DNA from: a virus
IMG/VR virus record: IMGVR_UViG_3300024518_003127
Span: 1-39,252 of that record
Length of the DNA stretch: 39,252 nt
Reading direction: 5' to 3' (one strand)
Part shown: positions 15,321-22,595 of the stretch, in pieces
Layout of the letters: every line of letters begins with the position of its first letter
Numbering within the stretch: position 1 is the stretch's first letter
The notes under the pieces: model-generated
The model's input: only the letters and a program-made list of their open reading frames with translations
Databases searched by the model: none
What the model was told of the DNA's origin: nothing
Position numbers and translations under genes: made by a program

Positions 15321-16467
15321 TGTCCGCCACCTTCGACGCGTCCACCTCGTCCACCTTCTTGTACCCCGAGTCTTTCAGCCCGCCGCCAGCTCGCATCGCA
15401 CCGAAGACCTGATCCTGGTGGGACTTCAGCGTCCCGGTGATCGCCTCGGTCTTCTTCGCCTCGCGCAGCGCTTTGGTGATCGAGGACTTCGAGATCGAGA
15501 CCTTCGTCTCGGTCGCGGCGTCGGCGAACTCAGGGCCGTACACGTCGCGAACGATCTCGACGGCTAGATCGGGAACGACTGCTTCCTTGGGTACGACGAC
15601 CTCCGCCACCACCTTGCCGTCTCCGATCGGGACGGCGCCGAAGGTGCGCACGTACTCGCGGAGGACTCCCTTGACCTGGGTCAATACCTCCTCCGCCTGC
15701 TTCGCCTTGCGCCACACGTCGGGGAAGTTGTCGGGGGTCAGCGCCTTGGGCTCGTCGGCCGGTGGCTTGGCCAGCAGCGAGGCTATCCGCCCCTTGCCGG
15801 GACATGCGCCCCAGGCGTTGCAGTACTTGCACCACGGGCCCGCTCGCGTCTCGTGGTGCTCCTGGTCCGTGACCAGCTGGTACAACTCTTCCTCGAAGTC
15901 GTCGAGGGCGAAGCCGTCCATGACGTGGGTTTGAATGAACGGCCGCCCGTCGGAGGTGTCCCGCACGATCTGCACCTTCGCCGCGTCCAGTCCGTGCGCT
16001 CGAGCTACGCACATCGCCCCGAACCGGATCTGCCAGTTGAACTCGGCGGGAGGGATCCACCCCCATCCCGTCTTTAGGTCGGCGACGTACGCCGTGGCGC
16101 CGTCCTCAACCCCGACCATGTCGAACGTCCCGACGACGTCTGTGGGGAGCGCACCCGCTTCTTCGTACCGGCGCCCGATGCCCTGGCCGATACGATGCGC
16201 CTTCCGGGTGGCTGGGCTCCATGCGAAGGCGATCTCTCGCGACACGTCGCCGCGCAGCGCGAACTCCGACAGTCCCTCGGCCGCGGCGCGGTGTTCGTCG
16301 GGGAGCTCCTCGAGCGCAGCTTCGCGTCCGAGCTTCCGTGCATTCTCTGCGAACCAGTGCAGGGACGTTCCCCTTGCACTGTCGCGTGTGTCCTCGGATC
16401 GGTGCTGCGGCAGATTGTCCGACTCGCGACAGCGCGCGATACGGTCCAGTTGTGATGCTGAGATCAT
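15310..16467 (-). CDS. RecB/Cas4-like PD-(D/E)XK nuclease with four-cysteine cluster
   Basis: 385 residues, resembling the phage DUF2800 group. Motifs: Cys13; GTSLH (His37); GTFDMVGV (Asp116); ADLKTG (Asp130, Lys132); FNWQIRFGAM (Gln146); and WCKYCNAWGACPG (Cys213, 216, 222). One N-terminal plus three later cysteines is the iron-sulphur layout of AddB, Cas4 and related exonucleases. The enzyme would resect double-stranded ends for the annealing protein encoded two genes upstream. ATG 16467 overlaps the preceding stop (ATGA). The C-terminal 120 residues are rich in Lys/Val and unmatched. Confidence 0.8.
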   Translation of the reverse strand: MISASQLDRIARCRESDNLPQHRSEDTRDSARGTSLHWFAENARKLGREAALEELPDEHRAAAEGLSEFALRGDVSREIAFAWSPATRKAHRIGQGIGRRYEEAGALPTDVVGTFDMVGVEDGATAYVADLKTGWGWIPPAEFNWQIRFGAMCVARAHGLDAAKVQIVRDTSDGRPFIQTHVMDGFALDDFEEELYQLVTDQEHHETRAGPWCKYCNAWGACPGKGRIASLLAKPPADEPKALTPDNFPDVWRKAKQAEEVLTQVKGVLREYVRTFGAVPIGDGKVVAEVVVPKEAVVPDLAVEIVRDVYGPEFADAATETKVSISKSSITKALREAKKTEAITGTLKSHQDQVFGAMRAGGGLKDSGYKKVDEVDASKVADSAD

Positions 16468-16835
16468 GAGTCCTCTCCTTTCGTTTCGAGATCCTGCACG
16501 GACAGCCCATTGATCCGCAAGATGATATTGATGGCTGCCCGGACGTAGAAGGACTGTGTGATGCGGGTCCGCTTGCTGAGGCGCCGCAGCATCTCTACCG
16601 TGGCCGGCTCGACGTGCCAGCTGCTGGAAACCAGCTTCTCGCGCCGCACCACGCAGGCGTGCCGCCGGAAGCGCGGCCCCGCATACACCGAGGCCTCTTT
16701 CGCGGACAGCCGGACGAACCCGTCAAGCTCAACAGAGAAGGCGAACTGTCCGTCGCTGGAGGGAAAGCTGTCGACCACGGTCCCACCGTGTTGCAGCACG
16801 AACGAATCGCAGTGCTCGCAGAATTCAGGTCTCAC
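16464..16835 (-). CDS. Zinc-ribbon plus ribbon-helix-helix-like protein
   Basis: 123 residues from GTG 16835 (GTGA overlap with the annealing protein gene). The N-terminus has a CEHC motif (FCEHCDSFV). Residues about 80-112 (VEMLRRLSKRTRITQSFYV, then RAAINIILR) look like a ribbon-helix-helix DNA-binding motif. It is coupled on both sides to recombination genes. It may bind DNA as an accessory factor or operon regulator; the function is not known. Confidence 0.55.
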   Translation of the reverse strand: MRPEFCEHCDSFVLQHGGTVVDSFPSSDGQFAFSVELDGFVRLSAKEASVYAGPRFRRHACVVRREKLVSSSWHVEPATVEMLRRLSKRTRITQSFYVRAAINIILRINGLSVQDLETKGEDS

Positions 16836-17701
16836 GTCACCTCCCCCTGCCGCGCCTGGAACGCTGGTCGGATGGCGTCGCGTAGCTCCTGCGGGAGCGG
16901 CTTGATCCGCGGGCGCATGTCGTCGAGCTGGGCGCGCGTCTCGCACTCCTCGATCCACCGCAGCCACGTCTCGGGTTTGCTTTCGTCGTCGTCGCTCGCC
17001 GGGGCATCGGTGACCTCGCCGGTCTCCGGGTCCACGGTCTCGCTCGTCGTCGTCTTGTCGATGATGACGACGCCTTGCGGCTTGGGCTCAGGCTCCGCCG
17101 TCGCAGCAGCCGGCTCGTCTTCCGGCAACGGGGTCATGGCCGGGGCGCCGTCGCTCCACTCGCCTTCGATGACGGTCCCGAGCTCGTCGCGCAGGTACAG
17201 CCCGATCGACCGGTCCGGGTAGCAGATGCGCGCCAGATCGGCGGTGCACCTCGCCCTGAGCATGGCGGCCGGGAAGTTGCGCCAGTTGTCCTTTCCGCAC
17301 AGCCCCGCGGCCTTCGCCATGTCAATTGTCCACGTGTAGGGGGTCGGTGTCGGGTGGTCTCGGTGCTTCGTCTCGAACGTGGCGCGCACGTCGTCCGAGT
17401 GGACCATACGGAAGTACTCGCACTCAGGGGCCCGGGTGACGAAGGACGTCATCAGACGGGACGACAGGACGGCGCGCCCCTTGATGATGTGGATTTCAGC
17501 CAGCGCGATCATTGCGGACACGCCCAACTCGGCGCCCTTGCTCATGATCATCCACACGGACTCAGGCTTATTCGCCAGGGCGGACGGGCATAGGTTCGAC
17601 CGCGCTATGAACTGTGCGATCTTCCACCCCTGCTCGAACGTGGTTGGCTGGTACACGGCGGCGAGCTCGGCGCTCGCGGGTCTTCGGGCAAGTTCGCTCA
17701 T
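16832..17701 (-). CDS. Single-strand annealing protein (RecT-like)
   Basis: 289 residues from ATG 17701. The order of blocks TTFEQGWKIAQFIARSNLCP, ANKPESVWMIMSKGAELGVS, IHIIKGRAVLSSRLM, then AAGLCGKDNWRNFPAAMLRA and YPDRSIGLYLRDELG is that of RecT-type phage annealing proteins. The C-terminal third (from about residue 200) is acidic and low in complexity (TTTSETVDPETGEVTD) with a small helical end. Paired with the exonuclease in the same operon it would drive single-strand annealing recombination. ATGA overlap with the upstream small gene. Confidence 0.75.
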   Translation of the reverse strand: MSELARRPASAELAAVYQPTTFEQGWKIAQFIARSNLCPSALANKPESVWMIMSKGAELGVSAMIALAEIHIIKGRAVLSSRLMTSFVTRAPECEYFRMVHSDDVRATFETKHRDHPTPTPYTWTIDMAKAAGLCGKDNWRNFPAAMLRARCTADLARICYPDRSIGLYLRDELGTVIEGEWSDGAPAMTPLPEDEPAAATAEPEPKPQGVVIIDKTTTSETVDPETGEVTDAPASDDDESKPETWLRWIEECETRAQLDDMRPRIKPLPQELRDAIRPAFQARQGEVT

Positions 17702-17901
17702 CGTCTGGCCTCCTGGTTGTAGGCGTCGAGCCACTGCTGCGCGAGGGTGCGCCAGCGGCGCGCGTGGGTCATGTCGCCGCAGGATTCGCGGCGGTCGGCC
17801 GCCTCGGACATCTGGAGCGCCTTCGCGAACATGGCGCCCTGCGAGAATCCGCGGGCTTGCAATAGGGGGATGGGTCTGCCAGTCTTCGGGTTCGGGATCA
17901 A
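17698..17901 (-). CDS. Small basic protein, first gene of the recombination operon
   Basis: 67 residues, TTG start at 17901 with AAAGGAGG upstream at good spacing. Helical and charged (FAKALQMSEAADRRESCGDM, LAQQWLDAYNQEARR). Not recognised. It is coupled to the annealing protein by ATGA and directly follows the structured leader of the operon. The strong ribosome-binding site and coupling are the main support. Confidence 0.55.
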   Translation of the reverse strand: MIPNPKTGRPIPLLQARGFSQGAMFAKALQMSEAADRRESCGDMTHARRWRTLAQQWLDAYNQEARR

Positions 17902-17931
17902 TTCTGGTCCCTCCTTTCGTTTGGGTCACTG

Positions 17932-17970
17932 CCGCCCCCGACAAACCACCACGGTTTCCCACGGGGGCGG
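17932..17970 (-). promoter_or_regulatory. Strong leader hairpin before the leftward operon
   Basis: A perfect nine-base inverted repeat, CCGCCCCCG (17932-17940) and CGGGGGCGG (17962-17970), encloses a second small stem, AAACC / GGTTT (17943-17947 and 17953-17957). It lies between the operator and the TTG start at 17901, so it would fold in the 5' leader RNA of the recombination operon. No U-tract follows. It may act as an attenuator, an mRNA-stabilising structure or a protein site; the function is not shown by sequence. Confidence 0.6.
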
Positions 17971-18000
17971 TGGTCTCTTCTCGCCTATTGTTTCGTCTGT

Positions 18001-18018
18001 GTCAAGAAACTTCTTGAC
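18001..18018. promoter_or_regulatory. Perfect 18-bp palindrome, operator candidate
   Basis: GTCAAGAA-AC-TTCTTGAC: eight-base arms with a two-base centre. It lies in the divergent region between the recombination operon and the Cro/CI-like gene at 18051. A TTGACA hexamer on the minus strand (18005-18000) overlaps the palindrome, so a bound repressor could block leftward transcription. No good -10 element is visible at 16-18 bases. The natural ligand would be the regulator encoded 33 bases downstream. Confidence 0.65.
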
Positions 18019-18050
18019 GAATCGCAATCCCGCGTGAGAGTTAACAATCC

Positions 18051-18287
18051 ATGACGACAAAACGCGAACGTGGGAAGCGGCTCCGGGTCTACCTGGCTGC
18101 CAAGGATATCAAACAGAAGGACTTCGCGGCGCGATGCGAGGTGAGCGAAGCCACCGTCTCGAAGTGGTGCGCCGGCTCGCTGCCGACCGCTACGCACTTC
18201 GACCGGATCTACCAGGTGACCGACGGCGAGATCGGGCCCGACGCGTGGCTGTCTGAGGACGCTCGTGCCGAGGTCTCCGATGCATAG
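18051..18287 (+). CDS. Cro/CI-like helix-turn-helix regulator
   Basis: 78 residues. Residues about 10-55 (KRLRVYLAAKDIKQKDFAAR, then CEVSEATVSKWCAGSLP) form an XRE/Cro-type helix-turn-helix domain, with recognition helix SEATVSKWCAG. The rest is a short C-terminal tail with no oligomerisation domain, more like Cro than a full CI repressor. It is the first gene of the rightward early operon and lies just downstream of an 18-bp palindrome. It overlaps the helicase gene by 8 bases. No integrase accompanies it, so temperate life is not demonstrated. Confidence 0.75.
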   Translation: MTTKRERGKRLRVYLAAKDIKQKDFAARCEVSEATVSKWCAGSLPTATHFDRIYQVTDGEIGPDAWLSEDARAEVSDA

Positions 18288-19677
18288 CTATCAGGACTTC
18301 CTGCACGCCAAGCGGGCGACGGTCGCGCCCAGCGGTATCGACTCGCCGGGAACGATCAGTGGTTCGCTGTTCGAGTTTCAGCGCGATATCGTGAAGTGGT
18401 CGCTGAAGATCGGTAAGTCTGCGATCTGGGCTGACTGCGGGCTTGGCAAGAGCTGGATGGCTCTCGAATGGGCGAGGGTGGTCGCCGATCGAGGCCCGGT
18501 GCTGATTCTGACGCCCTTGGCTGTCGCCGCCCAGTTTGTTGCCGAGCACGGCAAGATGGGGTCATCGTGCCCCATTCGAATCATCACCGAGGCATCCGAC
18601 GTCGGGCCAGGCATCAACGTCTGCAACTACGAGAAGTTGCACAAGCTGGACCCGTCAGTATTCGCGGGAGTGGTCCTGGACGAATCCAGCATCCTGAAAA
18701 ACTACACGGCAAAGACCCGCAACGCACTCATCGAGGCGTTCGAGGTAACGCCGTTCAAGCTGTGCTGCACCGCGACGCCGTCGCCCAACGACTTCATGGA
18801 GCTCGGGAACCACGCCGAGTTTCTCGGGGCGATGACGCGCGCGGAGATGCTCGCGATGTTTTTCGTCCACGATGGCGGCGAGACTCAAAAGTGGCGACTC
18901 AAAGGCCATGCTGAGTCGGAGTTTTGGAAGTGGGTCTGCTCGTGGGCAGTGTGCCTGCGAACGCCCGGGGACCTCGGATACAGCGACGAGGGGTATCGGC
19001 TACCTCCGCTTATGATGCACCAGCACGTCGTGAGCGTGACAGACTCGATGGCACGCGAGACCGGCATGCTGTTCGCGCTCCCGGGGCAGACACTCATCGA
19101 CCAGAGGCGAGCCCGTAAGGCGTCAATATCCGAGCGGGTCAGGGTTGTCGCGGAGATGGTCAACGATAGCGACGTGCCGTGGTTGGTGTGGTGCGACCTG
19201 AACAAGGAGTCCGAGTCAGCGGTTGCTGCCATCGATGGCGCCGTAGAGGTCGCGGGGCGTCACACGACGGACTCGAAAGAGTCGCGCATGCTCGGGTTCA
19301 GTCGCGGCGAGACGCGGGTGCTGGTGACAAAGCCGAGCATCGCAGGGTTTGGCATGAACTGGCAGCACTGCGCGAACGTCGCGTTTCTCGGCATCACGCA
19401 TAGCTTTGAGTCATGGTACCAGGCGATCCGCAGATCGTACCGGTTCGGGCAGAAGTCTGACGTCCACTGCCACATCGTGGTGTCCGACGCCGAGATGGCC
19501 GTTGTGACCAGTCTTGAGCGGAAGCAGCGGGACGCCGAGACGCTCGCTCGCGAGATGGCCAGTCACATGGGCAGCCTATCGTCAGAGCACCTGAAGTCAA
19601 CTCAGAGATCCGAAACCAGATACAACGCTACAGGGGCAGTGAATGTCCCCTCGTGGCTCACCACGGAGGCAATGTGA
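18280..19677 (+). CDS. SNF2/DEAD-type helicase
   Basis: 465 residues from ATG 18280. Superfamily 2 motifs: FEFQRDIVKW (Q-motif-like, about 31-40), ADCGLGKSWM (Walker A, Gly-Leu-Gly-Lys-Ser near 54-58), LDESS (motif II, 133-137), CTATPSPND (motif III, 163-171), and near the C-terminus QAIRRSYRFGQ (motif VI). This arrangement is typical of phage SNF2-like helicases encoded next to a DNA methyltransferase. It probably remodels or unwinds phage DNA; a role in a restriction-type or modification complex is possible but not shown. The stop overlaps the methyltransferase GTG. Confidence 0.8.
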   Translation: MHSYQDFLHAKRATVAPSGIDSPGTISGSLFEFQRDIVKWSLKIGKSAIWADCGLGKSWMALEWARVVADRGPVLILTPLAVAAQFVAEHGKMGSSCPIRIITEASDVGPGINVCNYEKLHKLDPSVFAGVVLDESSILKNYTAKTRNALIEAFEVTPFKLCCTATPSPNDFMELGNHAEFLGAMTRAEMLAMFFVHDGGETQKWRLKGHAESEFWKWVCSWAVCLRTPGDLGYSDEGYRLPPLMMHQHVVSVTDSMARETGMLFALPGQTLIDQRRARKASISERVRVVAEMVNDSDVPWLVWCDLNKESESAVAAIDGAVEVAGRHTTDSKESRMLGFSRGETRVLVTKPSIAGFGMNWQHCANVAFLGITHSFESWYQAIRRSYRFGQKSDVHCHIVVSDAEMAVVTSLERKQRDAETLAREMASHMGSLSSEHLKSTQRSETRYNATGAVNVPSWLTTEAM

Positions 19678-20543
19678 ACGCGCTAGCGCAGACAATGACG
19701 GACGACTTCGCCCTGTATCATGGGGACTGCGTCGAGGTGGTGGGGGGACTACCGGAGTCCAGCATCCACTACTCGATATTCTCGCCGCCGTTCGCGTCGC
19801 TCTACACCTACTCGAACAGCGACCGCGACATGGGGAATTGCAAAAACCACGACGAGTTCGCGCGCCACCTAGCGTTCCTGGTGGACGAGCTGTTCAGGGT
19901 CACAATCCCCGGCCGGTTGCTGTCGTTCCACTGCATGAACCTTCCGACGTCGAAGGCGAGGGACGGGGTCATCGGGCTGACTGACTTCCGAGGTGATCTG
20001 ATTCGGATGTTTCGCGACGCCGGATGGATCTATCACTCCGAGGTCTGCATATGGAAAGATCCGGTAACAGCCATGCAGCGCACCAAGGCGCTCGGACTCC
20101 TTCACAAGCAACTCAAGAAAGACTCGTGCATGAGTCGCCAGGGCATCGCTGACTACCTCGTGACCATGCGCAAGCCGGGCGACAATCCCGAGCGGGTGAC
20201 GCACACCAACGAGACATTCCCGGTGCAGTCGTGGCAACACTACGCTTCGCCTGTCTGGATGGACATTGACCCGAGCCGCACGCTTCAGAAACACTCGGCG
20301 CGAGAGGCGAAGGACGAGCGGCACATCTGCCCGCTCCAACTCGATGTCATCGAACGCGCGGTGACGCTGTGGACGAATCCAAGAGACCGGGTGCTGTCGC
20401 CGTTCATGGGTATCGGCAGCGAGGGGTTTGTTGCCCGCGAGATGGACCGGCGTTTCGTCGGAGTCGAGCTCAAGGCGTCGTACTATCGCCAGGCCGTGGC
20501 CAACATCTCCGCGGCCGGCAAGCAGATGAGTCTGTTCGGATGA
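19674..20543 (+). CDS. DNA methyltransferase (N6-adenine or N4-cytosine, beta-type order)
   Basis: 289 residues from GTG 19674, with GGAGG just upstream and a GTGA overlap; an ATG at 19695 is an alternative start. The catalytic motif IV SPPF (37-40) precedes the S-adenosylmethionine motif SPFMGIGS (242-249), the order of beta-class amino-methyltransferases. FVGVELKASYYRQA follows as expected for motif II. It would modify phage DNA, plausibly for protection from host restriction. The target sequence cannot be read from the protein. Confidence 0.8.
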   Translation: MNALAQTMTDDFALYHGDCVEVVGGLPESSIHYSIFSPPFASLYTYSNSDRDMGNCKNHDEFARHLAFLVDELFRVTIPGRLLSFHCMNLPTSKARDGVIGLTDFRGDLIRMFRDAGWIYHSEVCIWKDPVTAMQRTKALGLLHKQLKKDSCMSRQGIADYLVTMRKPGDNPERVTHTNETFPVQSWQHYASPVWMDIDPSRTLQKHSAREAKDERHICPLQLDVIERAVTLWTNPRDRVLSPFMGIGSEGFVAREMDRRFVGVELKASYYRQAVANISAAGKQMSLFG

Positions 20544-20857
20544 TGCGTCTCGTGTTCATCTGCCATCCCTACGCTGGCGACATCGAAAAGCACGAGCGAT
20601 GCGTCCGGGATATCGCCATCAACATCGCGGCCGACCGGAAACGGGTGCCCATGGCGCCGCAAATCTATCTCCCTCAAATCTACGATGAAGCCACCGACCG
20701 CGCCCACGCGCTCGACGTCTGCGAGGATCTGTTGTGGCGGTGCGATGAGATCCGTGTCTATGGCGAGCCGAGCCCGGGGATGCGTCGGGAGATCGGGGCT
20801 GCGATGCGTCGTGGGATGAGGATTGTTCGAATCACACACACATGCGGAGATGCCTGA
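20543..20857 (+). CDS. DUF4406-like / nucleoside deoxyribosyltransferase-fold protein
   Basis: 104 residues (ATG 20543; ATG 20540 one codon earlier is equally possible). The pattern RLVFICHPYAGDIEKHERCV, YLPQIYDE, LLWRCDEIRVYGEPSPGMRREIGAAMRRG is that of the small Rossmann-like family related to nucleoside 2-deoxyribosyltransferases that is common in phages. Possible roles are nucleotide salvage or modification; activity is not established for this family. Overlaps both neighbours (TGATG). Confidence 0.65.
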   Translation: MRLVFICHPYAGDIEKHERCVRDIAINIAADRKRVPMAPQIYLPQIYDEATDRAHALDVCEDLLWRCDEIRVYGEPSPGMRREIGAAMRRGMRIVRITHTCGDA

Positions 20858-21177
20858 TGTGGATACTTGAAGACGGACAACCAAAAGAAGTGGGGCTAAC
20901 CGAGTTCACGCAGTGGGTGCGCGACAACTACAACGCCCCCGAAAACGGGGTGGACCCGCGGCGCGTGGCACTGGACGAGTTCGACGGGATAAGGGTCTCG
21001 ACCGTGTTCCTGATGGTCGATCACAGCCACGGGAGATGCGGGCCGCCGCTCCTCTTCGAGACGATGATCTTTGGGGGCGAGCACGACCAGGATCAGGAAC
21101 GCTACGCCACCCGAGAGGAAGCGGAGCTGCGGCACGCGGAGATCGTCGGGATCCTGAAGCGAGGGGGGCAGCTGTGA
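20857..21177 (+). CDS. Conserved phage hypothetical protein
   Basis: 106 residues from ATG 20857 (TGATG overlap). The block VSTVFLMVDHSHGRCGPPLL then FETMIFGGEHDQDQERYATR is a familiar signature of small proteins found in many phages and prophages ('STVFLG.DH....PPLLFETM.FGG'). No function is known to me. It is mixed alpha/beta, without membrane segments. Confidence 0.65.
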   Translation: MWILEDGQPKEVGLTEFTQWVRDNYNAPENGVDPRRVALDEFDGIRVSTVFLMVDHSHGRCGPPLLFETMIFGGEHDQDQERYATREEAELRHAEIVGILKRGGQL

Positions 21178-21392
21178 GCGAGGTTGTCGTCCACATCAAC
21201 CGCCCGCGAGCGTGGCAGGTCTTCCGGACCGACCCCGATGACCGCCCGACCCGGTGGTGCTTCAAGTGCCGGAAGCGACTCAGACATACATGGTCGCTTG
21301 AAGGTGAGCCGATGCCGACATGGTACGACCCGATGTGGATTTTGAGGTGCAGCGGGTGCCGTGGGAGTTGCACGCGCTTTCCGGGCACCTGA
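21174..21392 (+). CDS. Small zinc-ribbon protein
   Basis: 72 residues from GTG 21174 (GTGA overlap). Two cysteine pairs, CFKC (29-32) and CSGC (59-62), separated by about 26 residues and several tryptophans, suggest a zinc ribbon. The last gene before a hairpin. Function unknown; DNA or RNA binding is possible. Confidence 0.6.
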   Translation: MSEVVVHINRPRAWQVFRTDPDDRPTRWCFKCRKRLRHTWSLEGEPMPTWYDPMWILRCSGCRGSCTRFPGT

Positions 21393-21398
21393 AACGAA

Positions 21399-21433
21399 AA
21401 CGGGGGCTCAAGCCGCTCACTTGAACCCCCGTT
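21399..21433 (+). terminator. Hairpin after the helicase-methyltransferase gene group
   Basis: AACGGGGG..TCAAG (21399-21412) pairs with CTTGA.CCCCCGTT (21420-21433), leaving a seven-base loop and one mismatch. On the plus strand no U-run follows. On the minus strand the stem is followed by TTTTCGTTTC, a better terminator tail. It may weaken transcription in either direction, or process the early mRNA ahead of the replication genes. Confidence 0.55.
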
Positions 21434-21512
21434 GATCGCTCGTTCCCGTGGTGCTATGAGGAGGATTCCAGGCAACCTCAAAAGCGGCTCCGACCATAGC
21501 CGCAAAGGCTTC

Positions 21513-22595
21513 ATGGTGTCAAACGAGGCAGCACTCAAGTTCGTTCCGGTCGACCCCCGGATTAGCTCCAACAAGAAAACCCGAAAGCTCGCCAGGTTGC
21601 TCGGTGACGGCCGCCGCGCACATCACTACGTGCTCGATCTGCTGTTTTGGTTCGGCGTCAATGAACCGACGGGCGCAGCTGAGGATATGGACGCCGAAGA
21701 GGTAGCAGAGATCTGCGGGTGGGATGGAGACCCTGGGTGCCTGCTCGCAGCCCTGGTTTCGGCTGGGTGGGTAGCCTTCGATGGCGGCGTCTTGACCGTC
21801 CCGTCATGGCAAGAGCACGGCGGCAGGGCGGTGAAGGCTCGCGAAGACACTCGACAACGGGTCGCGAAGTCACGGGCCAAAAAACGCGATACAAAACAGA
21901 CCGATGCAGGCGGTAACGGCAATGTAACTGTTACACCCCCGAACCATGTACGGTCCTGTAACGCGACTAAGGTAGAGGTAGAGGTAGAGGTAGAGGAAAA
22001 AGAACCTGTAAAGCACAGCGCGCGCGAGGCCAGACCGACAGGCCCAGAATGGGACCAGGTCAAACCCGAAGACCACCAGGGCCATGTCTCGGCCGAAGAG
22101 CTCTACGGCGAGCAGCGGATCGCGGTCATCGCCCTGAACCGCCTCGAAGGCGCACCGCTCTGCTGGCCTCCCCTCGTCGCCCAGAAGTTTCACAGCAAGT
22201 TCACCGTCGCAGAGCCCCACTGCTTCGTCGGGGAGATTCTCGAAGAGGCCATAGGGAAGACGCAGCAGGGCGCCACAGGGAGCCCGATATCTTACCTGGT
22301 AGGGGCGTTGCACGGGTTGAGGTCCGAGATCGCTCAGAATCGAGCGAGAGACGCCTTGCCGTCGAAGAAAGACGCGGAGCTCGCAGCCTTCTACGGTCGG
22401 GACTGCGGACTCGACACCACGGTCTACGAGCCGACACCGCTGTCGCAGGACAAGCTGGCCCAAAAAGGCAGAGCGTTGCTTCGCGGCCTGGACATCGACG
22501 CCATCGACCGCGGAGATCTGACGTTCACCGATGACGGCGAGCCTGTATGGCTCAACCCCGAAGCCAAACCCGAAGACGAGGAGGTGGGATTTTGA
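21513..22595 (+). CDS. Replication initiator / replisome organiser
   Basis: 360 residues from ATG 21513. Residues 1-110 (FVPVDPRISSNKKTRKLARL, LDLLFWFGVNE, EEVAEICGWDGDPGCLLAAL, VSAGWVAFDGGVLTVPSWQEH) form a winged-helix domain typical of phage replisome organisers. A charged linker (about 120-175) includes a Glu-Val repeat and, in the DNA, a cluster of short repeats. The C-terminal half is helical. The following gene is a DnaC-like loader, as in lambda O-P-type pairs. It would bind the origin and recruit the loader. Confidence 0.7.
   Translation: MVSNEAALKFVPVDPRISSNKKTRKLARLLGDGRRAHHYVLDLLFWFGVNEPTGAAEDMDAEEVAEICGWDGDPGCLLAALVSAGWVAFDGGVLTVPSWQEHGGRAVKAREDTRQRVAKSRAKKRDTKQTDAGGNGNVTVTPPNHVRSCNATKVEVEVEVEEKEPVKHSAREARPTGPEWDQVKPEDHQGHVSAEELYGEQRIAVIALNRLEGAPLCWPPLVAQKFHSKFTVAEPHCFVGEILEEAIGKTQQGATGSPISYLVGALHGLRSEIAQNRARDALPSKKDAELAAFYGRDCGLDTTVYEPTPLSQDKLAQKGRALLRGLDIDAIDRGDLTFTDDGEPVWLNPEAKPEDEEVGF
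21912..22013 (+). other. Candidate replication origin inside the initiator gene
   Basis: This segment is visibly richer in A+T than its surroundings and holds repeated GTAAC/CTGTAA elements: GGTAACGG (21912-21919), the perfect 13-base palindrome TGTAACTGTTACA (21923-21935), CCTGTAAC (21955-21962) and CCTGTAAA (22005-22012). There is also a four-fold GTAGAG tandem repeat (21972-21995) coding for Val-Glu repeats. Phage initiators often bind repeats within their own gene. No replication data are available from sequence. Confidence 0.5.

Noticed and set aside
18014-18046. A canonical plus-strand promoter using TTGACG before the Cro-like gene
   Set aside because: No -10 hexamer at 16-18 bases; TTAACA is about 21 bases away and too close to the ATG. 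Only the palindrome is reported.
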